Translations under genes and position numbers: made by a program | Part shown: piece after piece, positions 1-6,830 of the stretch | How the letters are laid out: every line of letters starts with the position of its first letter | Position numbering within the stretch: the stretch's first letter is position 1 | Notes under the pieces: generated by a model | Databases searched by the model: none | Told to the model about the DNA's origin: nothing | Seen by the model: only the letters and a program-made list of their open reading frames with translations | Assembly (NCBI GenBank): GCA_034434335.1 | Contig: DAOTZS010000130.1 | Coordinates: forward strand, 1 to 14,789 | Direction of reading: 5' to 3' | Length of the DNA stretch: 14,789 nucleotides | DNA from: DAOTZS01 sp034434335 | Lineage (GTDB): Bacteria > Chloroflexota > Anaerolineae > CG2-30-64-16

Positions 1-99
1 TTCACCTGGGAAAAGGCCGCGCGGGAGACACTCATAATCTCTCTCCACGTGCTCCAGCGCGGGGGCCTGGCCGTCCGCAGCCCCCTCGACACCCGATAG
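1..99 (+). CDS. 3' end of a probable GT4-type glycosyltransferase (partial)
   Basis: Reading frame 1 is open from the window edge to a TAG stop at 97-99 and encodes 32 residues beginning FTWEKAARETL. The pattern F-[ST]-W-E-x-[AT]-A-R-E-T-L near the C-terminus is typical of GT-B fold family 4 glycosyltransferases, where it forms the last helix that folds back on the N-terminal domain. The body of the protein lies outside the window, so donor and acceptor cannot be named. It runs toward gyrB, and the two genes converge with about 105 bp between their stops. The identification rests on one short motif and is therefore tentative. Confidence 0.5.
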   Translation, partial: FTWEKAARETLIISLHVLQRGGLAVRSPLDTR

Positions 100-204
100 C
101 CCGGCCAACGAAGATCTATACGCGAGGCAACAACAAGCGCGGCTGTCTCGATTCTCTATCTGGGGCTGAGTTTGTCCGCGCTCAGACAGACTCGGGGCAC
201 ACCC
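100..204. other. Convergent intergenic spacer
   Basis: This is the space between the stops of the partial glycosyltransferase and gyrB. It contains a 7-bp inverted pair, AGCGCGG (136-142) with CCGCGCT (176-182), and an overlapping pair CTGTCT/AGACAG. Neither is followed by a T-run on either strand, so no confident terminator can be called. Confidence 0.4.
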
Positions 205-2133
205 TCATATGTCCAGATTGCGCACCTTTTTGGCGTGGCTCTGGATAAAGCGCTTGCGCGGCGCCACCTCGCTGCCCATGAGCATGTCGAACGTGCGATC
301 GGCCGCCGCCGCATCTTCAATGGTGACCTGGAGCAGGACGCGCTTTTCCGGGTTCATGGTTGTTTCCCAGAGCTGCTCCGGGTTCATCTCGCCCAGGCCC
401 TTGTAGCGCTGGATCGTCACCGCTCCCAGGCCGCCCATTTCGGCGACGATGCGGTCCTTCTCGGCCTCGCTGTAGGCATAGCGGGCCTCTTTCCCCTTGC
501 GGATCAGATAAAGCGGCGGCTGGGCGATATAGAGATGCCCCTTTTCGATCAGCTCTGGCATGTAGCGGAAGAACATGGTCAGCAGCAAGGTGCGGATGTG
601 GCTGCCATCCACGTCGGCATCGGTCATGATCATGCAACGATGGTAGCGGAGATTGCTCAGATCGAGGCTTTCGCCCACCCCGCAGCCCAGGGCTTGCACC
701 AGCGCCTGAATCTCCTTGTTGGCCAGCGTCTTGTCCAGGCGCGCCTTCTCCACGTTCAAGATCTTGCCGCGCAGGGGCAAAATGGCCTGAAAGCGCCGAT
801 CGCGTCCTTGCTTGGCACTGCCCCCTGCTGAATCGCCCTCTACAATGTAGAGTTCGCACTTGGCCGGGTCACGCTCCGAGCAGTCGGCCAGCTTGCCGGG
901 CAGGGTCAGGCTTTCCAGCGCGCTCTTGCGGATCACCAGGTCACGGGCCTTGCGGGCCGCTTCACGTGCCCGGCTGGAGGTGATGCACTTCTCCACAATC
1001 TTGCGCGCGTCGCGCGGATTCTTCTCCATCCACTCCATCAGCGCTTCGCCCACCACTGACTCCACCTGCGTACGGACCTCGTTATTGAGCAGCTTCACCT
1101 TGGTCTGCGACTCAAACTGGGGGTTTGAGAGCTTGACACTGATAATAGCGGTCAAGCCCTCGCGGGTGTCGTCGCCGCTGAAGCTGGGATCGCTCTCCTT
1201 AAGCATCCCCTGCCGCCTGGCCCAGTCATTGATAGTACGGGTGAGCGCCGAGCGCAGGCCGGTGAGATGGGTGCCGCCGTCTGGGGTATTGATGGTATTG
1301 GCAAAGGCAAAGACCGACTCGTTGTAGCCGTCGTTGTATTGGATGGCGGCTTCGATCAGGGTGCCCTCTACCTCTTTTTCGATGTATATCGGCTCGTGGA
1401 GCACCGTGCGGTTCTTGTTCAGATAGCGGACAAAGCTCCGCACCCCTCCCTCGAAGTAGAAGGACATCCGCCGCGGGCCATTGGCACCGCGCTCATCCAC
1501 GAAATCAATGGTCAAGCCCCGGTTGAGGAAGGCCATCTCCCGGAAGCGCTGAACGAGAGTTTCGAACCGGAACTCGGTATCCTCAAAGATGGTCGGATCG
1601 GGCAAGAAAGTTGTTTTGGTACCCGTTGTCCCGTCCGTAACCTCGCCGATTACCGCGACATCGGCCTGGGGCACGCCCCGGTGGTAGCGCTGGAAGTAGA
1701 TCTTGCCGTTGATGCGCACTTCGACCTCCAGCCACTCAGACAGGGCATTGACCGCTGAAACGCCTACTCCGTGCAGGCCGCCCGACACCTTGTAAGCGCC
1801 GCTGCCAAACTTGCCCCCGGCATGCAGCCGCGTCATCACCACCTCCAGGGCCGAGCGGCCGATCTGCTTATGGATGTCCACCGGGATGCCGCGGCCCCAA
1901 TCCTGCACCGTGACGCTGCCATCCTTGTGGATCGTCACCGCGATGCGGTCGCAGTAGCCGGCCATCGCTTCGTCTATGGAATTGTCCACAACCTCATACA
2001 CCATATGGTGGAGCGCCTTGATATCGGTGCCGCCGATGTACATCCCCGGCCGGCGGCGCACAGCCTCCAGACCTTCCAGCACCTGAATATCGTCTGCTGT
2101 GTAGTGATTAGGGCGATTTACCTGCTCTGCCAC
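205..2133 (-). CDS. gyrB: DNA gyrase subunit B
   Basis: ATPase subunit of DNA gyrase, which with GyrA introduces negative supercoils in the cytoplasm. The 642 residues match the usual length of the short GyrB type. The GHKL ATPase domain shows EVVDNSIDE (E47 general base, N51), a DWGRGIP loop at about 78-84 and the lid GGLHGVGVS at 118-126. The transducer QTK loop is at 344-346 (K346). The TOPRIM domain has E433 in VEGDSAGG and the metal-binding D506-x-D508-x-D510. RYKGLGEMNPEQLW near the C-terminus favours gyrase over topoisomerase IV. Position 79 is Trp where many GyrB proteins have Asp or Asn. The start is GTG (complement 2131-2133), with GGGGAGGA (complement 2143-2150) 9 nt upstream. It lies 67 bp downstream of the membrane-protein gene on the same strand, so cotranscription is possible. 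Confidence 0.97.
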   Translation of the reverse strand: MAEQVNRPNHYTADDIQVLEGLEAVRRRPGMYIGGTDIKALHHMVYEVVDNSIDEAMAGYCDRIAVTIHKDGSVTVQDWGRGIPVDIHKQIGRSALEVVMTRLHAGGKFGSGAYKVSGGLHGVGVSAVNALSEWLEVEVRINGKIYFQRYHRGVPQADVAVIGEVTDGTTGTKTTFLPDPTIFEDTEFRFETLVQRFREMAFLNRGLTIDFVDERGANGPRRMSFYFEGGVRSFVRYLNKNRTVLHEPIYIEKEVEGTLIEAAIQYNDGYNESVFAFANTINTPDGGTHLTGLRSALTRTINDWARRQGMLKESDPSFSGDDTREGLTAIISVKLSNPQFESQTKVKLLNNEVRTQVESVVGEALMEWMEKNPRDARKIVEKCITSSRAREAARKARDLVIRKSALESLTLPGKLADCSERDPAKCELYIVEGDSAGGSAKQGRDRRFQAILPLRGKILNVEKARLDKTLANKEIQALVQALGCGVGESLDLSNLRYHRCMIMTDADVDGSHIRTLLLTMFFRYMPELIEKGHLYIAQPPLYLIRKGKEARYAYSEAEKDRIVAEMGGLGAVTIQRYKGLGEMNPEQLWETTMNPEKRVLLQVTIEDAAAADRTFDMLMGSEVAPRKRFIQSHAKKVRNLDI

Positions 2134-2142
2134 TTTTGCTAT

Positions 2143-2150
2143 TCCTCCCC
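2143..2150 (-). promoter_or_regulatory. Ribosome binding site of gyrB
   Basis: The minus strand reads GGGGAGGA here, 9 nt before the GTG start codon. It supports a GTG start giving the N-terminus MAEQVNRPNHY. Confidence 0.75.
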
Positions 2151-2200
2151 ATCGGATCCCCGTCGGTCATTTCACAGACGCTGATGATCAAGTGTACTCC

Positions 2201-3307
2201 CTATTCCCGATGCTGCTGGCCTCGCGCTGCGCTTTGCGCCAGCAAAGCCCGCCAGCGCCGGCTCAGGTCTTCATAGTAAGTATAGACGGCCAGGAGCATG
2301 GCCGTAGCCAGATAGGAGTTGCCCAGAATGGCCACCAGCGCGCCCAGCGGACTCTGGCCCACAAACCCCCATACAGCTCGGAACCCCAGCATCAGCAAGT
2401 TGATCACCAACACCAGCCCCACGGTCGGCAGGCCATTAAGCCGCACCATGGCCAGGCTGTGCAGCAAACCGCGCCACAGCGGGTGTTGGTCCAACAACAC
2501 GGTCTCGCTCACGAAGAACACCGAAGTCAGGGACCAGAGCAAGACCCATAGCGTCATGCCCCCGATCAGGGCAAACAGCACGGCTGCCGCCGCGCTGCCT
2601 GAGAAAAACAACAGCGTCGCGGCCAGGGCCAGCGGGATACGCAACATGAACACGACCACGCTCAGGATCAGGCTGAACAGCGCCAGCCGCACGACCAGGG
2701 CCAGAAATCCCCGTGGGCCGGCCCAGCGATCCTGCGCCGGACTGGCCTCCCCCTCCCGTCCAGGCCGGCCCTGCGCTGCCCAACGCAGGTAAACAGTGGC
2801 TAACACCTGACTGGCCAGCCACAGGGCCACCATAATCCCCAACACCGCCCACAGGTTAGTCACCTCCACAGGAGCTGGCCGCCAGGGTGCAGCGATCACC
2901 CTGGGCAGGGGCAGGCTCAGGCCAATAGGGGCCAGGATCATGTCGCTGACCAGGGTGAGCCGGGTGGCCTGGGTCACTGCCAGCACGCTGGGTGCCGCCA
3001 GCCAGCTTCCGGTGATCATTTCGGCCAGGTTGATCTGTCCCCCTACCTGGGCCATGGCCTGCCGCGCCGCCGTCAGTAAGTCTGCCATAGCCGCGAACTG
3101 GGCAGGCGGGTAAGCTGCCCGTAACAGCGCTTCCCAGACGAGCAGGAACTTTTGCAGCAGGCCGGCCACCGAGAGCTGCGGCGTCAGCCAGAGGATCAAG
3201 TCTATCGCCGCCGGGATGATGATCAACCAGGGGCGGCGGCCAACCTGGGTAAGGCCCATGGTGAGCGCGTCGATTGTACCGATGCGTGCCGAGATGTCCG
3301 ATTTCAT
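2201..3307 (-). CDS. Uncharacterised polytopic membrane protein
   Basis: I do not recognise a named family. The 368 residues contain about six or seven hydrophobic segments, at roughly 27-43, 152-175, 203-222, 226-263 (probably two), 294-313 and 322-345. A soluble or amphipathic stretch lies at about 44-150 and a charged Gly/Arg-rich loop at 177-200. The C-terminus is short and basic. There is no signal peptide, catalytic motif or transporter signature that I can see. The overall look resembles the loosely conserved multi-pass proteins common upstream of housekeeping genes in Chloroflexota. The start ATG (complement 3305-3307) has no convincing Shine-Dalgarno sequence and could be leaderless. 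The gene is divergent from gatC and precedes gyrB by 67 bp. Confidence 0.75.
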   Translation of the reverse strand: MKSDISARIGTIDALTMGLTQVGRRPWLIIIPAAIDLILWLTPQLSVAGLLQKFLLVWEALLRAAYPPAQFAAMADLLTAARQAMAQVGGQINLAEMITGSWLAAPSVLAVTQATRLTLVSDMILAPIGLSLPLPRVIAAPWRPAPVEVTNLWAVLGIMVALWLASQVLATVYLRWAAQGRPGREGEASPAQDRWAGPRGFLALVVRLALFSLILSVVVFMLRIPLALAATLLFFSGSAAAAVLFALIGGMTLWVLLWSLTSVFFVSETVLLDQHPLWRGLLHSLAMVRLNGLPTVGLVLVINLLMLGFRAVWGFVGQSPLGALVAILGNSYLATAMLLAVYTYYEDLSRRWRALLAQSAARGQQHRE

Positions 3308-3336
3308 CTGATATATTTTACCACGAACGGGGTTTC

Positions 3337-3366
3337 TTGACGAAAAAACGGGGGCGGAATCATAAT
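3337..3366 (+). promoter_or_regulatory. Candidate sigma70 promoter P1 for gatCA
   Basis: TTGACG (3337-3342) and CATAAT (3361-3366) are separated by 18 bp, about 80 bp upstream of the gatC start. It matches five of six consensus bases at both elements. Confidence 0.6.
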
Positions 3367-3376
3367 CCTGCCGATG

Positions 3377-3406
3377 TTGGCCTCCTCGCCCCCACGGTGT
3401 TATAAT
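3377..3406 (+). promoter_or_regulatory. Candidate sigma70 promoter P2 for gatCA
   Basis: TTGGCC (3377-3382) and a perfect TATAAT (3401-3406) are separated by 18 bp. It lies 40 bp downstream of P1, with an expected transcript start about 30 nt before gatC. The two may be tandem promoters, or one may be fortuitous. Confidence 0.55.
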
Positions 3407-3446
3407 GGAGAACGCGGTGACCTTGATAGCCCATGGAGCTTAGCCT

Positions 3447-3740
3447 ATGAGCCTGACCCTTGCTGAAGTAGAACATATTGCCGGCCTGGCCAGGCTGGCC
3501 CTGAGCGAGGAAGAGAAAGCCCTTTTCCGGGAACAGCTTTCGGCCATCCTTGACTACGCCGCGGCCCTGCAAAAGATTGACACCTCGACTATCCCACCCA
3601 CAGCGACCGTCTTGCCGTTACGCAACGTTATGCGCGAGGACAGGGTGGAGCCCTCGCTGCCGCACGAGGATGTGTTGGCCAACGCGCCGGCCGCCCAGGA
3701 TGGATACTTCCGGGTTGCATCCATCCTGGAACCATCGTGA
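3447..3740 (+). CDS. gatC: Asp-tRNA(Asn)/Glu-tRNA(Gln) amidotransferase subunit C
   Basis: Small GatC subunit of the GatCAB complex, which wraps around the GatA-GatB interface and stabilises it during conversion of misacylated Glu-tRNA(Gln) or Asp-tRNA(Asn) to the amide form in the cytoplasm. The 97 residues have family-typical landmarks: an N-terminal helical part with VEHIAGLARLALSEEE (8-23), the signature LPLRNVMREDRVEPSL in the middle and a C-terminal NAPAAQDGYFRVASIL. The start ATG at 3447 is preceded by GGAG (3435-3438) at an 8-nt spacing; the ATG at 3433 is out of frame. gatA follows after 23 to 29 bp, so the pair is probably one transcript. gatB is absent from this window. Confidence 0.95.
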   Translation: MSLTLAEVEHIAGLARLALSEEEKALFREQLSAILDYAAALQKIDTSTIPPTATVLPLRNVMREDRVEPSLPHEDVLANAPAAQDGYFRVASILEPS

Positions 3741-3763
3741 CGTGCTGACAGCAAACCGGTGAG

Positions 3764-5308
3764 GTGACCGTGCATCTGCATGAGCTGACCATCCGCGAGG
3801 CAGAAACCCTGCTGCGCAAGGGCGAGATCAGCGCCGTCGAGCTGACTGAGGCGGTGTTGGATCGCATCTACGCGGTGGATAACGCCATCAAAGCCTATCT
3901 AACCCTGCTCCCGGAAGTGGCGCTGGAGCAGGCAGCCGAGGCGGACCGGGCCATCCTGGCAGCGCGGGCAGCCGGGGAATCGGACCGCCTGTCTCCTCTC
4001 ATGGGCATTCCGGTGGCCATCAAGGACATTATCAACGTCGAGGGGGTGCGGACAACTTGCGGTTCCAGGATCCTGGAAAACTACCTGTCTCCCTACAACG
4101 CCACAGTGATCGAGAAGCTGTTGGCGGCCGGCGCGGTTATCCTGGGCAAGACCAACACTGACGAGTTCGCCATGGGCTCCAGCACCGAGAACTCGGCCTA
4201 TTTCACGACCCATAACCCGTGGGATTTGAGCCGGGTGCCGGGTGGCTCGAGCGGGGGCAGCGCGGCAGCCGTGGCAGCCGACGAATGCCTGGCCGCATTG
4301 GGCAGCGACACTGGCGGCAGTGTGCGCCAGCCGGCCGCATTGTGTGGCATTGTCGGATTGAAGCCCACCTATGGCCGGGTCAGCCGCTATGGGCTGGTGG
4401 CCTTTGCCTCCTCCCTTGACCAGATTGGCCCTCTCACCAAGGACGTGGAGGACTCCGCACTGCTGCTTGGTGTGATCGCTGGCCACGACCCCCGCGACAG
4501 CACCAGCGTAGACGTGCCGGTGCCCGATTATCGCGCTGGCCTGGACCGGACGGGGTCGGCCAGGCCCCTGGCGTCTATGGCCAGGGGCCATCAGAACAGA
4601 GCCACGGCTCCTCTGCGGGTCGGCGTACCCCGGGAGTACTTTGTGGCGGGCCTTCAGCCCGAAGTCGAGGCTGCCGTACGTGCGGCGGTCAACACCCTTC
4701 ACGAGCTGGGCGCCGAGGTGCAGGAGATCAGCCTGCCCCACACCGAACTGGCCCTGCCCGTTTACTACCTGATCGCGCCGGCTGAGGCGTCGGCCAACCT
4801 GGCCCGCTATGACGGCATCCGTTACGGCCTCTCCCTGCCGGGCGAGGAACCAGGAGGCACCTGGGACGCCAGTTGTCGGCGCACCCGGGGGGAGGGCTTC
4901 GGCCCGGAGGTGAAGCGGCGCATCATGCTGGGCACCTATGCCCTCAGCGCCGGCTATTACGACGCCTACTACCTCAAGGCCCAGCAGGTGCGCACCCTGA
5001 TCAAACAGGACTTTGAAGCCGCGCTGCGCCAGGTGGACGTGATTGCCTGCCCCACGTCCCCTACCACCGCCTTTCGCATCGGCGAGAAGGTGGATGACCC
5101 GCTGAGCATGTACCTGTCGGACATCTTCACCCTCTCGCTGAACCTGGCCGGGCTGTGTGGCATCTCTGTGCCGTGCGGCTTTGACGCGGCTGGCCTGCCT
5201 ATCGGCCTGCAACTGATCGCCGGCGCCTTCGAGGAGCCCTTGCTGCTGCGTGTTGCCCATGCTTATGAGCAGGCCACGGAGTGGCACAGGCGCAAGCCCC
5301 CTCTGTAG
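3764..5308 (+). CDS. gatA: Asp-tRNA(Asn)/Glu-tRNA(Gln) amidotransferase subunit A
   Basis: Glutaminase subunit of GatCAB, which releases ammonia from glutamine and passes it to GatB. It belongs to the amidase-signature family with an intact Ser-cisSer-Lys triad: K87 in VAIKDI, S162 in PGGSSGGSAAA and S186 in SDTGGSVRQPA, at spacings of 75 and 24 as in characterised GatA. At 514 residues it is somewhat longer than the usual ~485-490. The excess maps mainly to about residues 262-284, between DYRAGL and LRVGVPREYF, where most homologues have only a short linker. That DNA contains a perfect 10-bp inverted repeat (4563-4589). Two in-frame GTG starts compete. GTG 3770 has GAGG (3761-3764) 5 nt upstream and gives VHLHELTI, so it may be the true start rather than 3764. 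It follows gatC closely. Confidence 0.96.
   Translation: MTVHLHELTIREAETLLRKGEISAVELTEAVLDRIYAVDNAIKAYLTLLPEVALEQAAEADRAILAARAAGESDRLSPLMGIPVAIKDIINVEGVRTTCGSRILENYLSPYNATVIEKLLAAGAVILGKTNTDEFAMGSSTENSAYFTTHNPWDLSRVPGGSSGGSAAAVAADECLAALGSDTGGSVRQPAALCGIVGLKPTYGRVSRYGLVAFASSLDQIGPLTKDVEDSALLLGVIAGHDPRDSTSVDVPVPDYRAGLDRTGSARPLASMARGHQNRATAPLRVGVPREYFVAGLQPEVEAAVRAAVNTLHELGAEVQEISLPHTELALPVYYLIAPAEASANLARYDGIRYGLSLPGEEPGGTWDASCRRTRGEGFGPEVKRRIMLGTYALSAGYYDAYYLKAQQVRTLIKQDFEAALRQVDVIACPTSPTTAFRIGEKVDDPLSMYLSDIFTLSLNLAGLCGISVPCGFDAAGLPIGLQLIAGAFEEPLLLRVAHAYEQATEWHRRKPPL
4563..4589. repeat. Palindrome inside gatA
   Basis: GGCCCCTGGC (4563-4572) is exactly complementary to GCCAGGGGCC (4580-4589) across a 7-nt loop. 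It lies within the extra segment of gatA and keeps the frame open, encoding about PLASMARG. The inner arms CCCCTGGC/GCCAGGGG recur in the large palindrome at the right end of the window (14756-14776). Confidence 0.8.
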
Positions 5309-5360
5309 GGCTGGCAGGGTAGCCATCTGTCGTTCCGCCTGTGTGGTTAGGGGCGGGTCC

Positions 5361-5452
5361 TGCCTGCAGCCGCCATCGCAGGCTGCCTGCAGCCGCCATT
5401 GCAGGCTGCCTGCAGCCGCCATCGCAGGCTGCCTGCAGCCGCTATCGCAGGC
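5361..5452. repeat. Four tandem copies of a 23-bp hairpin repeat
   Basis: Units occupy 5361-5383, 5384-5406, 5407-5429 and 5430-5452 with no spacers. Each begins TGCCTGCAGCC and ends GCAGGC, so every unit holds a 6-bp inverted pair GCCTGC/GCAGGC around a 10-nt loop. Unit 2 differs from units 1 and 3 by one C-to-T change in the loop (CCATTG); unit 4 differs by another (CTATCG). Units 1 and 3 are identical. Confidence 0.9.
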
Positions 5453-5507
5453 TGGCCACTGGCTCCCCAGAGCTAAGAGCGTGTTTGAGAATTCGTTCGT
5501 AGTCAGG

Positions 5508-5590
5508 CACGGAGCAAAGCGGAGTGCCGTCTAGGCGGGCTGCCAGGAGGCATTTGGGGCCATTCAAACGCCACTCCGCTCCGCTTCGTG
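5508..5590. repeat. Imperfect 19-bp inverted repeat
   Basis: CACGGAGCAAAGCGGAGTG (5508-5526) matches the reverse complement of 5572-5590 at 16 of 19 positions, with a 45-nt interior. It sits just upstream of the nucleotidyltransferase gene. It may be a palindromic repeat or a remnant of a small mobile element. Confidence 0.55.
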
Positions 5591-5618
5591 GCCGGTCTTT
5601 TGCATAATGGAGGGCTCA

Positions 5619-6620
5619 ATGAAGATCCTTATCCCGTTGGCGGGCTTTGGGACGCGCCTTCGCCCCCTGACTTACACCCGGCCCAAGCCCCTCTTGAACG
5701 TGGCCGGCAAGCCCATGTTGGGCCACATCCTCGATGCCCTCGCCGGGCTGGAGATCGAGGAGGTCACGTTTATCATCGGCTACCTGGGTGAGCAAATCCG
5801 AGAGTATGTGACGCGCAACTACCACTTCCCGGCGCGCTTTGTCGAACAGAAGGAGCTGCTGGGGCAGGCCCATGCCCTCTGGCTGGCCCGAGAGGGCGTT
5901 GAAGGGCCTGTTCTGATCATCTTCGTGGACACCCTGTTCGAGGCTGATCTGAGCGATCTCGCCCGGCTGGATGTAGATGGTGTCATTTATGTGAAGGAGG
6001 TGGAGGACCCGCGGCGCTTCGGCGTCGTCAAGACCTGTGGCCCGGACAAGACCATCGTCAGGTTGATCGAAAAGCCGGAGGGGTTTGAAGACCGCCTGGC
6101 TGTGATCGGCCTGTACTACGTGCGCGATGGGGCCTGGCTGATGCGGGCGATTGATATCCTGATGGCCGAACGGCGCATGACTAAGGGGGAGTATTACCTG
6201 GCCGATGCGCTGCAGATAATGATTGACCAGGGGGCCCACTTTGTGGCCCGCGAGGTGGCCGTCTGGGAGGACTGCGGCAAACCCGAAACTGTGCTGGCTA
6301 CCAACCGTTATCTGCTGGATCACGGCCACGCCAACGGCAGCGCGGTGCCGGTGACCAATTCGGTTATCGTGCCGCCGGTATATCTGGGGAAGGGTGTGGT
6401 GATCGAAGAATCGGTGGTGGGGCCATATGCGACGGTGGCCGATGCCGCCATCGTGCGACGTTCAGTGGTCAGCGATTCGATCATCGGCGAAGGCGCGCTG
6501 GTGGAAGACACCATCCTGGCCGCATCGCTGATCGGCGACCATGCGGTGGTGCGCGGCCGGCCGCGCCGGCTCAACGTGGGGGATTCGTCGCAGATTGATT
6601 TTGGAGGCGGGGGCGAGTGA
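5619..6620 (+). CDS. Sugar-phosphate nucleotidyltransferase with left-handed beta-helix domain
   Basis: Cytoplasmic enzyme expected to join a sugar 1-phosphate to an NTP, giving an NDP-sugar for cell-surface polysaccharide or glycolipid synthesis. Numbering from ATG 5619 (333 aa), the N-terminal Rossmann-like domain shows the GFGTRLRPLT nucleotide loop (10-18), K23 in RPKPL, GQAHAL (82-87), the metal-binding aspartate D104 in FVDTLF, EKPE (151-154) and D218 in WEDCGKPE. Residue 103 is Val where RmlA-type enzymes have Gly. From about 245 on, hexapeptide-like repeats suggest a beta-helix as in glucose-1-phosphate thymidylyl- or uridylyltransferase-like proteins. ATG 5619 is preferred over the in-frame ATG 5607 because GGAGGG (5609-5614) precedes it and the protein then begins MKILIPLAG. 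Nucleotide and sugar specificity cannot be read from sequence. Confidence 0.88.
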   Translation: MKILIPLAGFGTRLRPLTYTRPKPLLNVAGKPMLGHILDALAGLEIEEVTFIIGYLGEQIREYVTRNYHFPARFVEQKELLGQAHALWLAREGVEGPVLIIFVDTLFEADLSDLARLDVDGVIYVKEVEDPRRFGVVKTCGPDKTIVRLIEKPEGFEDRLAVIGLYYVRDGAWLMRAIDILMAERRMTKGEYYLADALQIMIDQGAHFVAREVAVWEDCGKPETVLATNRYLLDHGHANGSAVPVTNSVIVPPVYLGKGVVIEESVVGPYATVADAAIVRRSVVSDSIIGEGALVEDTILAASLIGDHAVVRGRPRRLNVGDSSQIDFGGGGE

Positions 6621-6829
6621 GCCGGGTGCGGTGTTACGCCGGGGCCAGCTACCCGGAACGGCCGACGGCGTTCGAGCAGGAAGGCCGCTGGCTGGAGGTG
6701 ATCGAAGTGCGCCGGCGGGTGCGCACACCTCAGGGGCTGTTTTTCGATGTGTTGGCTTCGGATCAGCGCCTCTATCGGCTGGCCTGGCGAGAGGCAGCCG
6801 ACGAGTGGGATGTGAGGCCAGAGGCATAG
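6617..6829 (+). CDS. Small conserved-type protein, function unknown
   Basis: A 70-residue protein starting with GTG at 6617, which overlaps the stop of the nucleotidyltransferase gene by 4 nt (GTGA), so it is probably translated by coupling. It opens MSRVRCYAGASYPERP and continues with alternating hydrophobic and charged residues (W30, EVIEVRRRVRT, W66) suggesting a small all-beta fold; it ends in DEWDVRPEA. It has no transmembrane segment or metal-binding cysteines; there is one Cys. The pattern is reminiscent of small DUF6504-like domains (ERP..F...G....V..V....RTP.G..F.V) seen in Actinobacteria and Chloroflexota, but this is from memory and needs an HMM search. The methyltransferase gene begins 1 nt after its stop. 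Confidence 0.7.
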   Translation: MSRVRCYAGASYPERPTAFEQEGRWLEVIEVRRRVRTPQGLFFDVLASDQRLYRLAWREAADEWDVRPEA

Positions 6830-6830
6830 C

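Larger units (their letters stand above)
5309..5618. other. Repeat-rich intergenic region between gatA and the nucleotidyltransferase
   Basis: About 310 bp without a credible gene. It contains a four-copy tandem hairpin repeat (5361-5452) and a longer imperfect inverted repeat (5508-5590), both listed separately. I see no convincing promoter for the downstream gene and no terminator with a T-run after gatA. Confidence 0.6.

Noticed and set aside
172..831. A 219-codon open frame opposite the 3' part of gyrB
   Set aside because: It is a shadow of the TOPRIM-encoding region of gyrB on the other strand.
3899..5422. A 507-codon open frame antisense to gatA
   Set aside because: It lies wholly opposite a conserved gene with intact catalytic residues, and its translation is low-complexity and His/Gly/Gln-rich; it is an artefact of GC-rich codon use.
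5361..5452. Possible CRISPR array
   Set aside because: The 23-bp units abut with no spacers and no cas gene is present; it is a simple tandem repeat.
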